NCBI RefSeq assembly: GCF_900110255.1
Contig: NZ_FODD01000001.1
Span: 62,001 to 126,000, forward strand
Length of the DNA: 64,000 bases
Direction of reading: 5' to 3'
Source: Actinacidiphila rubida
Lineage (GTDB): Bacteria > Actinomycetota > Actinomycetes > Streptomycetales > Streptomycetaceae
The position numbers and the translations under genes were made by a program. Shown here one piece after another: positions 37,372 to 45,094 of this stretch (the stretch's first letter is position 1; every line of letters starts with the position of its first letter). The notes under the pieces were generated by a model, which searched no databases, was not told the origin of the DNA, and saw only the letters and a program-made list of their open reading frames with translations.

Positions 37372-38760
37372 ATGGGCGACGAGCGTACGGCGTGGCGGCC
37401 GTTTCTCGAACTGTGGAGCCAGGAGTGGGTCGCCGGGCACGACCCGGAGTGCGACGCACCTCTCGCCGAGGAGGTCGTACGCGACACCTGGCTGGGCTTC
37501 GCGGCGGCGGCCGAGGCGCAGGTGGCGGCCGCCGAGGCCCGGCTCGGGCGCCGGCTGCCGCCGTCGCTGCGGGAGTTCCTGCTCGTCACCGACGGCTGGC
37601 GGGACGCGGGGAACTTCATCTACCGGCTGGCGGGCACCGAGGAGCTGGCATGGCTCCGCGACACCGACGAGCGGACGTGGATCGAGGTCTACCAGGACAT
37701 CGCGGGAGACGACGCCGAGGAGGAGCCGGGCGCCCGTGAAGAGGAGCCGTACGGGGAGGAGTTCGACGACGACGAACCCGAGCCGTACGGCGTCCGCGAG
37801 GCGCGCGTCCTCGCCCGCTCGCTGCGGCTGTCGCTGGACGGGGACGCCGCGGTGATGCTCCTCGACCCCGGCGACGTGAACGAGGACGGCGAGTGGGCGG
37901 GCTACTGGCTGGCCTCCTGGTCCGGTGAGGGCCTGCAACGGCACGACTCCTTCCACGACCTGATGCGCGCGCAGTGGCGGTCCTTCCACGCCCTGCGCAG
38001 GCCGCCCGGCCCCACGCGGGACCGATGGGACACCGAGGTCGAGCAGGCCCGGCGGGCCATCCTGGCCGGGGAGGTCGACGGGCCGCTCGCCGTCCTCGCC
38101 GAGGCGCACGAGTTCGGGCACCAGCGGGCCGACGTGCTGCACATGCAGATGAAGGCGCTGCTCGGCGACTGGCAGCGGGGCGTGTCCGACCTCGTGTGGC
38201 ATCGTCCGCACCAGGCGGACGCGCTGCTCGGGCCGCTGTTCACCGCCGAGCTGCTGCCGCTGCTGATCCGCCAGGACCAGCTGGTGGAGCGGCACGGGCT
38301 GCGGCCGCTGGCCCGGCTCAAGGAACACGCGCCGCAGGCCGTCCGCGACCTGATCGCCGACTACGAGGCACGCTCCGCCGCACCGGGCTTCCGGCTGTCG
38401 TTCGGGCCGCCCGACTTCGACGCGGCCGTGCACGCCGTGGCGGACCGGCTCGCCGCGGAGCCCGCGTTCCGGGCGTCCGGCACGCCCGCGCGGCGCCCCG
38501 GCGGCCTCGTGGCCGTCCTGACGCACGCGGGCGGCGGCCCCATCCCCCCGCCCGACCCGATGGCCAACCCGCTGAAGGTGCGGGCGGTGCGTGCCGGGCT
38601 GATCGAGGAGGCGTGGCCCGAACTGCGGGCCGCGCTGCGGCTGTGGCGGCCGGTGTGCGACGACCACATCGCGCCGATCTCCCTGCTCGCCCACCCCGTC
38701 CTCGCCCAGCTGATCACCCCGGAACGCGGCCGCGAGATCCTCACCACCCCCCGCGGCTGA
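37372..38760 (+). CDS. SMI1/KNR4 (SUKH)-family protein with C-terminal extension
   Basis: A 462-residue protein. The N-terminal about 215 residues contain a SUKH-type domain (EARLGRRLPPSLREFLLVTDGWRD, then VMLLDPGDVNEDGEWAGYWLASW), a fold used by immunity proteins against secreted toxins and by regulators. The remaining about 240 residues are helical and unrecognised, with many Leu/Arg and GLIEEAWPELRAALRLWRPV near the end. No toxin gene is adjacent. It follows the ATPase pair by 54 nt and may share its transcript. Confidence 0.8.
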   Translation: MGDERTAWRPFLELWSQEWVAGHDPECDAPLAEEVVRDTWLGFAAAAEAQVAAAEARLGRRLPPSLREFLLVTDGWRDAGNFIYRLAGTEELAWLRDTDERTWIEVYQDIAGDDAEEEPGAREEEPYGEEFDDDEPEPYGVREARVLARSLRLSLDGDAAVMLLDPGDVNEDGEWAGYWLASWSGEGLQRHDSFHDLMRAQWRSFHALRRPPGPTRDRWDTEVEQARRAILAGEVDGPLAVLAEAHEFGHQRADVLHMQMKALLGDWQRGVSDLVWHRPHQADALLGPLFTAELLPLLIRQDQLVERHGLRPLARLKEHAPQAVRDLIADYEARSAAPGFRLSFGPPDFDAAVHAVADRLAAEPAFRASGTPARRPGGLVAVLTHAGGGPIPPPDPMANPLKVRAVRAGLIEEAWPELRAALRLWRPVCDDHIAPISLLAHPVLAQLITPERGREILTTPRG

Positions 38761-38832
38761 GGCGGCCGTTAGGGTGCGACCAGGCACGACGTCCGTCCGG
38801 GCGCGGCCGGCCGGGACACGGGAAGGGCGCCG

Positions 38833-39378
38833 ATGGAGCACCTGCTGCTGGACGCGGCCGGGGTGGCCGCGGGGCCGCGCGGGGCGGCCGGCTTCGCGGA
38901 GGCGGCGCACCGCATCCTGGGCGCGCTGGTAGGCGGCGGCGCCGCCCTCGGGTGGGTCGACCCGCCCTCCCGCGCCGAGGTCGACGCCCTGGTCGCCCAT
39001 GTCCTGGCGGCCGCCGCGGCGGGCGACGCGGCGCTGCGGGTGGCCGTCGCCGACGGCAGGACCGCCGGGTTCGGCTACTGGCTGCGCTACACCCGCCCGA
39101 CGCACCGCCCGCACGCGGACCTGGAGAAGGTCGCCGTGGACGGCGCCCACCAGGGCCGGGGCCTCGGACGGCTGCTCACCGCGGCGCTGGTCGAGGACGC
39201 GCGGCAGGCCGGCATCGAGGTGCTGACGCTCGACGCCCGCGGCGACAACACACGCGCCCTGGACCTCTACCGGTCGCTGGGCTTCCGCGAGTACGGCAGG
39301 CTGCCGGACTTCGTCGCGGTCGGCGCCGACCGGTACGACAAGGTGCTGTACCTCAACGACCTGCGGGCCGCGGGGTAA
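38833..39378 (+). CDS. GNAT-family N-acetyltransferase
   Basis: A 181-residue acetyltransferase with the acetyl-CoA motif VDGAHQGRGLGRLLTAAL (Q/RxxGxG/A) and the late TRALDLYRSLGFREYGR block. The N-terminal about 50 residues form a helical variable region. Substrate is unknown. It ends 20 nt before the convergent otsA stop. Confidence 0.88.
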   Translation: MEHLLLDAAGVAAGPRGAAGFAEAAHRILGALVGGGAALGWVDPPSRAEVDALVAHVLAAAAAGDAALRVAVADGRTAGFGYWLRYTRPTHRPHADLEKVAVDGAHQGRGLGRLLTAALVEDARQAGIEVLTLDARGDNTRALDLYRSLGFREYGRLPDFVAVGADRYDKVLYLNDLRAAG

Positions 39379-39398
39379 GCGCGGGGGACCGCGTCGGC

Positions 39399-40814
39399 TC
39401 AGCCGCCCAGCGCGTCCAGCTGGTCCAGGAACCACTTCGACGGCGGCAGCGCCGTCGCCGCGTCCGCGAGGCGCTTGGTGCGTGCCGCCCGCTCGGCCTC
39501 CGGCATGGTCAGCGCCGTGTTCAGCGCGTCGGCGGTCTGCCGGATGTCGTAGGGGTTCACGGTGATCGCGTCCTCGGCCAGCTCCTCGAACGCGCCGGCC
39601 TCCCGCGACAGCACCAGCGCCACCCCGCGGTCGGAGACCACCGGGACCTCCTTCGCGACCAGGTTCATGCCGTCGCGGATCGGGTTCACCAGCGCCACGT
39701 CCGCCAGCCGGTACGCGGCCAGCGAGCGGGCGAAGTCGTCGTCCACCTTCAGCAGCACCGGCTGCCAGTCCCGCGTGCCGAACTCCTCGTTGATCTCCCC
39801 GGCGACCCGCGCCACCTCCTCGGTGTACGCGCGGTACAGCGCCAGGTCCTGCCGCGACGGGTAGGCGAACGCCACGTGCACGACGCGCTCGCGCCAGCCC
39901 GGGTGGTTCTCCAGCAGCCGCCGGTACGCCAGCAGGCCGCGGACGATGTTCTTCGACAGCTCCGTGCGGTCCACCCGCACGATCAGCCGCCGGCCGGGAC
40001 CGGCCTCCGCGCGCAGCGTCCCGATCCGCTCGGCCACGTCGTCGCGGTGCGCGCGCTCCCGCAGGAACTCGGCGTCCGCGCCCAGGCCGTGCACGCCCAG
40101 CCGCGTCGTCCGCCCCTCGAAGGTGACCGCGCCGCCGTCCTCGGCGACCTCCGCGCCCAGCACCGACGCGCAGCACGCGGCGAACGCGTCCGCCCAGCGG
40201 CGGGTCAGGAACGCGGCGCGGTCCGCGCCCAGGATGCCGGTCAGCAGCTCCGCCGCCACGTCGTCCGGCAGCAGCCGGAAGTAGTCCGGCGGCGCCCACG
40301 GCGTGTGCGAGAAGTGGCCGATCCGCAGGTCGGGGCGGCGCTCGCGCAGCAGCGCGGGCACCAGCGCCAGGTGGTAGTCCTGCACCAGCACCGCGGCGCC
40401 CTCGGCGGCGTCCTCCGCGAGCGCGTCCGCGAACGCCGTGTTGTACGCCTGGTAGGCGGCCCAGTGCCCGCGGAACTCCTCGTCGAAGACGGGCTCCAGC
40501 GGCGTCTGGTACAGCATGTGGTGGACGAACCACAGCACGGAGTTCGCGATGTCGTTGTACGCGGCGTGGAACACGTCCGGCGGCACGGCGATCATGTGCG
40601 AGCCCGGCTCCGACCGCCCCTGACGGACGGCCTCGCGGTCGCCGTCGGAGAGCGCGGCGCACACCCACAGCGCGCCCGCGTCCGGGCCGATCGCGCTCAG
40701 CCCCGAGACCAGGCCGCCGCCGCCGCGTCTGCTGGTCAGGGTGCCGTCGGATGCGACGGTGTACGACACCGGGCCGCGGTTGGAGGCGACGAGGATCCTC
40801 GCAGAATGCGCCAT
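39399..40814 (-). CDS. otsA: Trehalose-6-phosphate synthase
   Basis: A 471-residue GT20 glycosyltransferase making trehalose-6-P from glucose-6-P and an NDP-glucose. The N-terminal VASNRGPVSY and GGLVSGL, the VQDYHLALVPALLRE block, and the nucleotide-binding RDGMNLVAKE and LSREAGAFEEL motifs are intact. It is separated from otsB by nine unrelated genes. The region upstream, 40815-41682, is filled by repeats, so its promoter lies within or beyond them. Confidence 0.95.
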   Translation of the reverse strand: MAHSARILVASNRGPVSYTVASDGTLTSRRGGGGLVSGLSAIGPDAGALWVCAALSDGDREAVRQGRSEPGSHMIAVPPDVFHAAYNDIANSVLWFVHHMLYQTPLEPVFDEEFRGHWAAYQAYNTAFADALAEDAAEGAAVLVQDYHLALVPALLRERRPDLRIGHFSHTPWAPPDYFRLLPDDVAAELLTGILGADRAAFLTRRWADAFAACCASVLGAEVAEDGGAVTFEGRTTRLGVHGLGADAEFLRERAHRDDVAERIGTLRAEAGPGRRLIVRVDRTELSKNIVRGLLAYRRLLENHPGWRERVVHVAFAYPSRQDLALYRAYTEEVARVAGEINEEFGTRDWQPVLLKVDDDFARSLAAYRLADVALVNPIRDGMNLVAKEVPVVSDRGVALVLSREAGAFEELAEDAITVNPYDIRQTADALNTALTMPEAERAARTKRLADAATALPPSKWFLDQLDALGG

Positions 40815-41181
40815 GCGGCGAGCCTAGCCGACGGGGTGCCCCCGGGGCTTGCCCTGTTCGGGGCTGGTCCTGCCCCTTGCGGTGCGTCGCCGTCCCACGG
40901 TTCGCCGTGGTTGCTCGCGCAGTTCCTCGCGCCCCTGCGGCATCCGGGCTGCCCCCGGGGCTTGTCCGCCGTCCACCGGCCGGTGGTGGGTTGCTCGCGC
41001 AGTTCCCCGCGCCCCTTCGGCTTCCGGGGTGCCGCGCGCTGCGCGCTGCCGTCTGCCGGTCTCGTCGTGGCTTGTCGCGCAGTTCCCCGCGCCCCTTTCG
41101 GCATCCGGGGTGCCGCGCGCTGCGCGCTGCCGTCTGCCGGTCTCGTCGTGGTTGCTCGCGCAGTTCCTCGCGCCCCTGGCG
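40815..41181. repeat. Tandem 80-bp GC-rich repeats upstream of otsA
   Basis: No gene is supported here. Four units begin with TTGCTCGCGCAGTTCC or CTTGTCGCGCAGTTCC at 40911, 40991, 41071 and 41152 (spacings 80, 80 and 81 bp). Each continues CGCGCCCCT; units 2 and 3 share GGGGTGCCGCGCGCTGCGCG and unit 1 carries CCACCGGCCGGTGG. The stretch 40815-40910 is GC-rich with no clear feature. The core recurs near 53.26 kb and, inverted, at 41521. Confidence 0.85.
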
Positions 41182-41546
41182 GTGCAGGTTCGTGGGTGGG
41201 GTCAGGGGCCACTCCGGGAGTGTCTCCTCGAGCTTTGCATGGCGGCTTTTTCCGAAGAGGTGGGCCGGGGCCTTGCAAAGCTCTGCGGGGACACACCCGG
41301 ATCGTCCCCTTCCGGTCCGTCCCCGTCTGCGGGAAGACCTTGGCCGTGCCCCATGTCCCCCGCCGCACGGTGGATAAGCGGGAGGGGGTGGGGAGGAAGT
41401 GCTCCCCGCAGAGAAATGTGCGCGGCCCCCGGGTGCCGAGACGGACGAACCCGTATGCACATTTCCGAGGAGACGCTTCCGGAGCGCCCCCGACCCCACG
41501 GACAAAGGGCACGCACACCAGGGGCGCGGGGAACTGCGCGAGCAAC
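41182..41546. repeat. Two inverted copies of a structured repeat element
   Basis: A left copy (about 41152-41290, plus strand) and a right copy (about 41401-41546, minus strand) share, in order: GTTGCTCGCGCAGTTCC, a GTGGGGTC-GGGGC block, CTCCGG, GTCTCCTCG, a stem with a loop of about 35 nt, then TGCGGGGA. Left stem: GAGCTTTGCA (41230-41239) with TGCAAAGCTC (41274-41283). Right stem: GAAATGTGC with GCACATTTC (41413-41421 and 41457-41465). The stems differ in sequence but both pair, indicating selection for structure. No protein is likely. Confidence 0.75.
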
Positions 41547-41682
41547 CACCCACCGGCCGGTGGACGGCTGACAAGCCCCGGGGGCACCCCGGATGCCGAA
41601 CCACCCACCGGCCGGTGGACGGCCGACAAGCCCCGGGGGCACCCCGTCGGCCGAACCCAGCAAAACCCGGGGCACCCCGCCG
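41547..41682. repeat. 55-bp repeat pair downstream of the amidase gene
   Basis: CCACCGGCCGGTGG occurs at 41550-41563 and 41605-41618, each followed by ACGGC-GACAAGCCCCGGGGG. This lies just past the amidase stop on the minus strand and may end its transcript. Confidence 0.8.
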
Positions 41683-42936
41683 TCAAGGGACGAGCGCGGC
41701 TACCGAGAGGAGAGCCTCGTCGGACCCGGGGGGACCCAGGACGCAGAGGCCGACCGGGAGGGGGGACCCCGCCGGGAGGGCCACCGCGGGGAGCCCGCCG
41801 AGGCCGGCGACGCAGGTCAGGCCGAGCAGGGCCGAGCGATCGCCGGACGCAGCCGCACCCCACCGCGGAGCGGCCGTCGGCGTCGCCGGAACCACCAGCA
41901 CCGCCCCGTCCAGCCGCCGTGCGAGCCACCCGCGTACGCGCGCGACGTCGGCTCGGGCCGCATCCTCCTCACGCGGGGAGATCCGCTCGGCGCGGGCCAG
42001 CCGCGCGGCCACGTTCGGCCCGAACGACGGCCGTTCCCGCCGCACCCAGGGACCGTGGGCCCGCCACACCTCCGCGGCCTGGACCAGGCTGAAGAGTTCC
42101 AGGGCCCGCCCGTGCGCCACCGGCGCGCCCGCGTCGAACAGCGGCGCGGGATCCGGGCGCAGCCCCAGCGCCCGGCCGAGCCCGTCCGCCCGTGGCCGCA
42201 GCACCGCGCGGACCTGGTCCGCCGCGCAGGCCCACAGGTCCGCGGGCACCAGCAGCCGCCGTGGCGGCCCGTCCTCGCCGGAGCCGTCCAGCAACGCGGC
42301 GGCGCCCGCGGCGAGCAGCGGCAGCGTGCGGGTGAGCAGGCCCGGCGTGTCGAAGGAGGGGGCGAGCGGGGCCATCCCGGTGCGGTCGGCCCGGCGGTGC
42401 GTCGGGCGCAGCCCGTACAGGCCGCAGTACGACGCGGGTACCCGGATCGACCCCGCCGTGTCCGTGCCGAGCCCGATGTCGGCGAGACGGCCCGCCACGG
42501 CCGCGGCCGTTCCGCTGGAGCTGCCGCCGGCCAGCCGGCCGGGCGCCGCGGGATTGGCCTGAGCGCCGTAGTGCGCGTTGGTGCCGCCGAGGCTGTAGGC
42601 GAGCTCGTCGGTGTGCGTCTTGCCCGTGTACCGCGCGCCCGCGGCCAGCAGCCGCGCGGCGGCGTCCGCGTGGGCGGGGGCGGGGCGTGCCGCGGCGAGC
42701 AGCGCCGGGTGGCCGCTGCCCGTCGGGACGCCGGCGATGTCGATGACGTCCTTGACCGCGAGGCGCGCCCCCGCGAGGCCCGCCGGCTCCCAGGCGTCGG
42801 CGGACACGCCGCCGGGCGGCGCGGTGTCGGCCGGCAGCCAGGGGACGAAGGGGCCGATCAGGGGGGCCGGCACGAGCGCGCCGAGCCCGGCGGGCCCGCC
42901 GCTCCCGGGCCCCGCGCCCGGGGGGCCGGCCGTCAC
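41683..42936 (-). CDS. Amidase-signature hydrolase (AtzE/allophanate-hydrolase-like)
   Basis: A 417-residue amidase with the Ser-cisSer-Lys triad: Lys62 in LAVKDVIDIAG, cis-Ser in GGSSSGTAAAVAG (about 139-140) and nucleophile Ser163 in GTDTAGSIRVPAS. The 40-residue lead is Pro/Gly-rich. GTG at 42936 overlaps the stop of the acetamidase gene (GTGA), so they form an operon. With an AtzH-like gene and an amidohydrolase in the same locus, hydrolysis of a ureide or carboxybiuret-type amide is plausible; simple aliphatic amides are the alternative. The 3' end runs into the repeat region. Confidence 0.85.
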   Translation of the reverse strand: MTAGPPGAGPGSGGPAGLGALVPAPLIGPFVPWLPADTAPPGGVSADAWEPAGLAGARLAVKDVIDIAGVPTGSGHPALLAAARPAPAHADAAARLLAAGARYTGKTHTDELAYSLGGTNAHYGAQANPAAPGRLAGGSSSGTAAAVAGRLADIGLGTDTAGSIRVPASYCGLYGLRPTHRRADRTGMAPLAPSFDTPGLLTRTLPLLAAGAAALLDGSGEDGPPRRLLVPADLWACAADQVRAVLRPRADGLGRALGLRPDPAPLFDAGAPVAHGRALELFSLVQAAEVWRAHGPWVRRERPSFGPNVAARLARAERISPREEDAARADVARVRGWLARRLDGAVLVVPATPTAAPRWGAAASGDRSALLGLTCVAGLGGLPAVALPAGSPLPVGLCVLGPPGSDEALLSVAALVP

Positions 42937-44168
42937 GCCGGACCCCCGTCGCCCGGTACCGCCGGGTGGGTGGTGCCGGTGCCGGGCGCGGCAGCAGGCA
43001 TCCGGAGCGGCGCGTCCGGACAGGACACCGCCTGACCGGGAACCCCGGCCGCGGCTGCCACGGGTGCGGGCCCGGCCAGGAGAGGGGCGAGGTCCTCCCT
43101 GGGGAGCATCACGTGGACGCCCTTGACCCGGTCGACGACCTGGGAGATGCGCAGGTCCACCGCCGCACTGAGATAGGCCAGGGCCACGTGGGGCGGCAGC
43201 GCGCAGCGCTCGGCCAGGTAGGCGAGGGCCGCGCGGGTGGCCTTGCGGACCGCCTCGTCCAGATCCGGGTCGAGCCCGGTGACCAGCAGGTGCCCGGCCG
43301 TCTCCGCGTAGGGGCCGCCCAGGCGCGCGGCGAGCCGGCGGGCGGCCGGGTCGCTGTGCAGCGTGAGCCGGACCGTCGCGCGCAGCGGCGCCTCGAAGGC
43401 GGTCAGCGCCACCTCGCCGTCGCCCTGCGAGAAGTGCGGGTCCCCGGCGTAGAACAGCGCCTCGGGCACCTGCACGGGCAGGAAGAGCCGGGTGCCCGCG
43501 GTCAGCACGCGGATGTCGAGGTTGCCGCCGTGCGCGCCGGGCGGCACCGAGTGGACGGGCTCGTCGGTGGCCGGGGCGACGCCCATGATCCCGAGGAACG
43601 GCGCGAGCGGGAAGCGGATGTCGCGCCCGTCGCCGACCGGGAGGCGGCCGCGCCCGTCCTCGTCGACGTGCGCCACCAGGCTCACCGTCGGCACCGGGAC
43701 CCCGTCCGGGTGACCGGGTGGGGCGGCCGGGTACTCGCCGGGCAGCGCCCCGCGGCCGTGCCGGTTGCTGATGACGCCGTAGCCGGTGCGCCGCCGCAGC
43801 TTCAGCACCTCGACCTCCAGCACGTCCCCCGGCCGCGCGCCGGACACCGCGATCGGCCCGGTGACCACATGGGGGCCGCGCGCCCGCGCGTCCGACGGCC
43901 CGCCGAGGGAGGCGAGTTCGGCGGCGTCCCGCAGCACGGCGCCGGGCCCGATGCCCGCGGCGGCGAAGAACGCGGCCGGGTCGCCGCCCTGGTCGGGCAG
44001 GATCCCCTCGTGGCTGAGCGTGTCCACGCACACCACGCTGCCGGAGTCCACGGTCAGCACGGGGCGGCTCGCGGCGTTGGGCAGCAGACCCCACAGCGTC
44101 GCCGCCGGCTCCGCGGCGAGATACACCGCGCCCCCCGTCCGGCCCTCGTACGGCTGAAGTACGCTCAT
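42933..44168 (-). CDS. Acetamidase/formamidase-family hydrolase
   Basis: A 411-residue member of the FmdA/AmdA family that releases ammonia from formamide or acetamide. Characteristic blocks are VLTVDSGSVVCVDTLSHEG, GPIAVSGARPGDVLEVEV, PLAPFLGIMGVAP, GGNLDIRVLTAGTRLFLPV and YAGDPHFSQGDGEVALTAFE. ATG at 44168 is chosen; an ATG at 44186 overlaps a TTGCATACAA site that is probably an operator. It is divergent from the GntR gene and is followed by the amidase with a 4-nt overlap. Confidence 0.88.
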   Translation of the reverse strand: MSVLQPYEGRTGGAVYLAAEPAATLWGLLPNAASRPVLTVDSGSVVCVDTLSHEGILPDQGGDPAAFFAAAGIGPGAVLRDAAELASLGGPSDARARGPHVVTGPIAVSGARPGDVLEVEVLKLRRRTGYGVISNRHGRGALPGEYPAAPPGHPDGVPVPTVSLVAHVDEDGRGRLPVGDGRDIRFPLAPFLGIMGVAPATDEPVHSVPPGAHGGNLDIRVLTAGTRLFLPVQVPEALFYAGDPHFSQGDGEVALTAFEAPLRATVRLTLHSDPAARRLAARLGGPYAETAGHLLVTGLDPDLDEAVRKATRAALAYLAERCALPPHVALAYLSAAVDLRISQVVDRVKGVHVMLPREDLAPLLAGPAPVAAAAGVPGQAVSCPDAPLRMPAAAPGTGTTHPAVPGDGGPA

Positions 44169-44180
44169 GGCGGGGGACCA

Positions 44181-44190
44181 TTGCATACAA
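44181..44190. promoter_or_regulatory. Candidate GntR operator before the acetamidase gene
   Basis: TTGCATACAA resembles TTGTATACAC at 45038-45047 before the amidohydrolase gene (8 of 10 identical). Both flank the GntR regulator gene and are AT-rich palindromic sites typical of FadR/FCD-type GntR proteins. Confidence 0.6.
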
Positions 44191-44250
44191 CTATTACGGG
44201 TCGGTTAACGCCGCTGATGGGGGCGGGGCCGGCGATCGGGAGGCGGGCGG

Positions 44251-44916
44251 ATGGCGGAGCAGCGGGGCGCGGTGCGGCGGCGCGACACCACGCAGACGGT
44301 GTGCGCGGCGATCAGGGCCGACGTGGTCGGCCGGGTGTTCACGCCGGGCGAGCGGCTGACCGAGGAGGGCCTGGCGGCCCGGTACCGGGTCTCGCGCATT
44401 CCCGTGCGCGAGGCGCTGCGCACGCTGGAGTCCGAGGGATTCGTCCACTCGCGCCCCTACGCGGGCACGTTCGTCGCCGAGTTGAGTGAGTCCGAGGCCG
44501 AAGACCTGCTGGGGATCCGGCTGTTGATGGAGCCGTTCGGCGCCGAGCGCGCGGCCCTGCGCCGCACGCCCGTCCAACTGGCCACGCTGGAACTGCTCAT
44601 CGCCGAGGCGCGGGAGATGCTGGACGCCGGCTCGGCGGGCGGCCCGGCCGGACTCGCCGAGCTGAACACCCGCTTCCACCAGGTGCTCGCCGAGGCGTCC
44701 GGCAGTCCGACCCTGGCGGCTCTGGTCGCCCAGCTCGGCTACAAGATCTCCTGGGTGTATTCACTGGGACACCCCCGGCGGGCGCCCGAGTCCTGGGCGG
44801 AGCACGAGGGCATCGTGCAGGCCCTGCGCGACCGGGATCCCGACGCGGCCCGGGAGCGGGTGGCCGAACACATCCGGCGCGCCCAGGCCGCCTACCGCCT
44901 GCGCGGAAAGCACTGA
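44251..44916 (+). CDS. GntR-family regulator (FCD subfamily)
   Basis: A 221-residue regulator. The N-terminal winged helix is RADVVGRVFTPGERLTEEGLAARYRVSRIPVREALRTLESEGFV; the C-terminal FCD ligand domain has the metal-binding pattern with ELNTRFHQVLAEASGSP and HEGIVQALRDRDPDAARERVAEHI. ATG at 44251 follows GGGAGGCGGGCGG. It sits between the amidase operon and the amidohydrolase operon, and matched candidate operators lie on both sides, so it is the likely local regulator, sensing a substrate or product of this pathway. Confidence 0.92.
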   Translation: MAEQRGAVRRRDTTQTVCAAIRADVVGRVFTPGERLTEEGLAARYRVSRIPVREALRTLESEGFVHSRPYAGTFVAELSESEAEDLLGIRLLMEPFGAERAALRRTPVQLATLELLIAEAREMLDAGSAGGPAGLAELNTRFHQVLAEASGSPTLAALVAQLGYKISWVYSLGHPRRAPESWAEHEGIVQALRDRDPDAARERVAEHIRRAQAAYRLRGKH

Positions 44917-45037
44917 TCCCGAGCCGCCGGACGCCCGCCGGGGCTCATCGCCCGAGCCGGGAGCGGGTGCCCGGGTGGTGGGGAGGGAACGGAAACACGG
45001 CCGTCATCGAAGGACGCGGAGCACCGTAACCCGAGAT

Positions 45038-45047
45038 TTGTATACAC
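45038..45047. promoter_or_regulatory. Candidate GntR operator before the amidohydrolase gene
   Basis: TTGTATACAC contains the perfect palindrome TGTATACA (45039-45046), 48 nt before the GTG start. It matches the site at 44181-44190. Confidence 0.6.
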
Positions 45048-45094
45048 CTTCCAGGAGCGAATCCGGTCCACCGGAAACCCGGAAGGAGCGTGCC

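Noticed and set aside
37339-41604. A 1421-codon minus-strand and a 1372-codon plus-strand open frame around otsA and the repeats
   Set aside because: Both cross otsA, GNAT and the SUKH gene in the wrong frame and run through repeats; composition is Arg/Pro/Ala low complexity.
40911-41618. Regularly spaced repeats that could look like a CRISPR array
   Set aside because: Units are about 80 or 55 bp, similar over most of their length, with no unique spacers of constant size and no cas genes.
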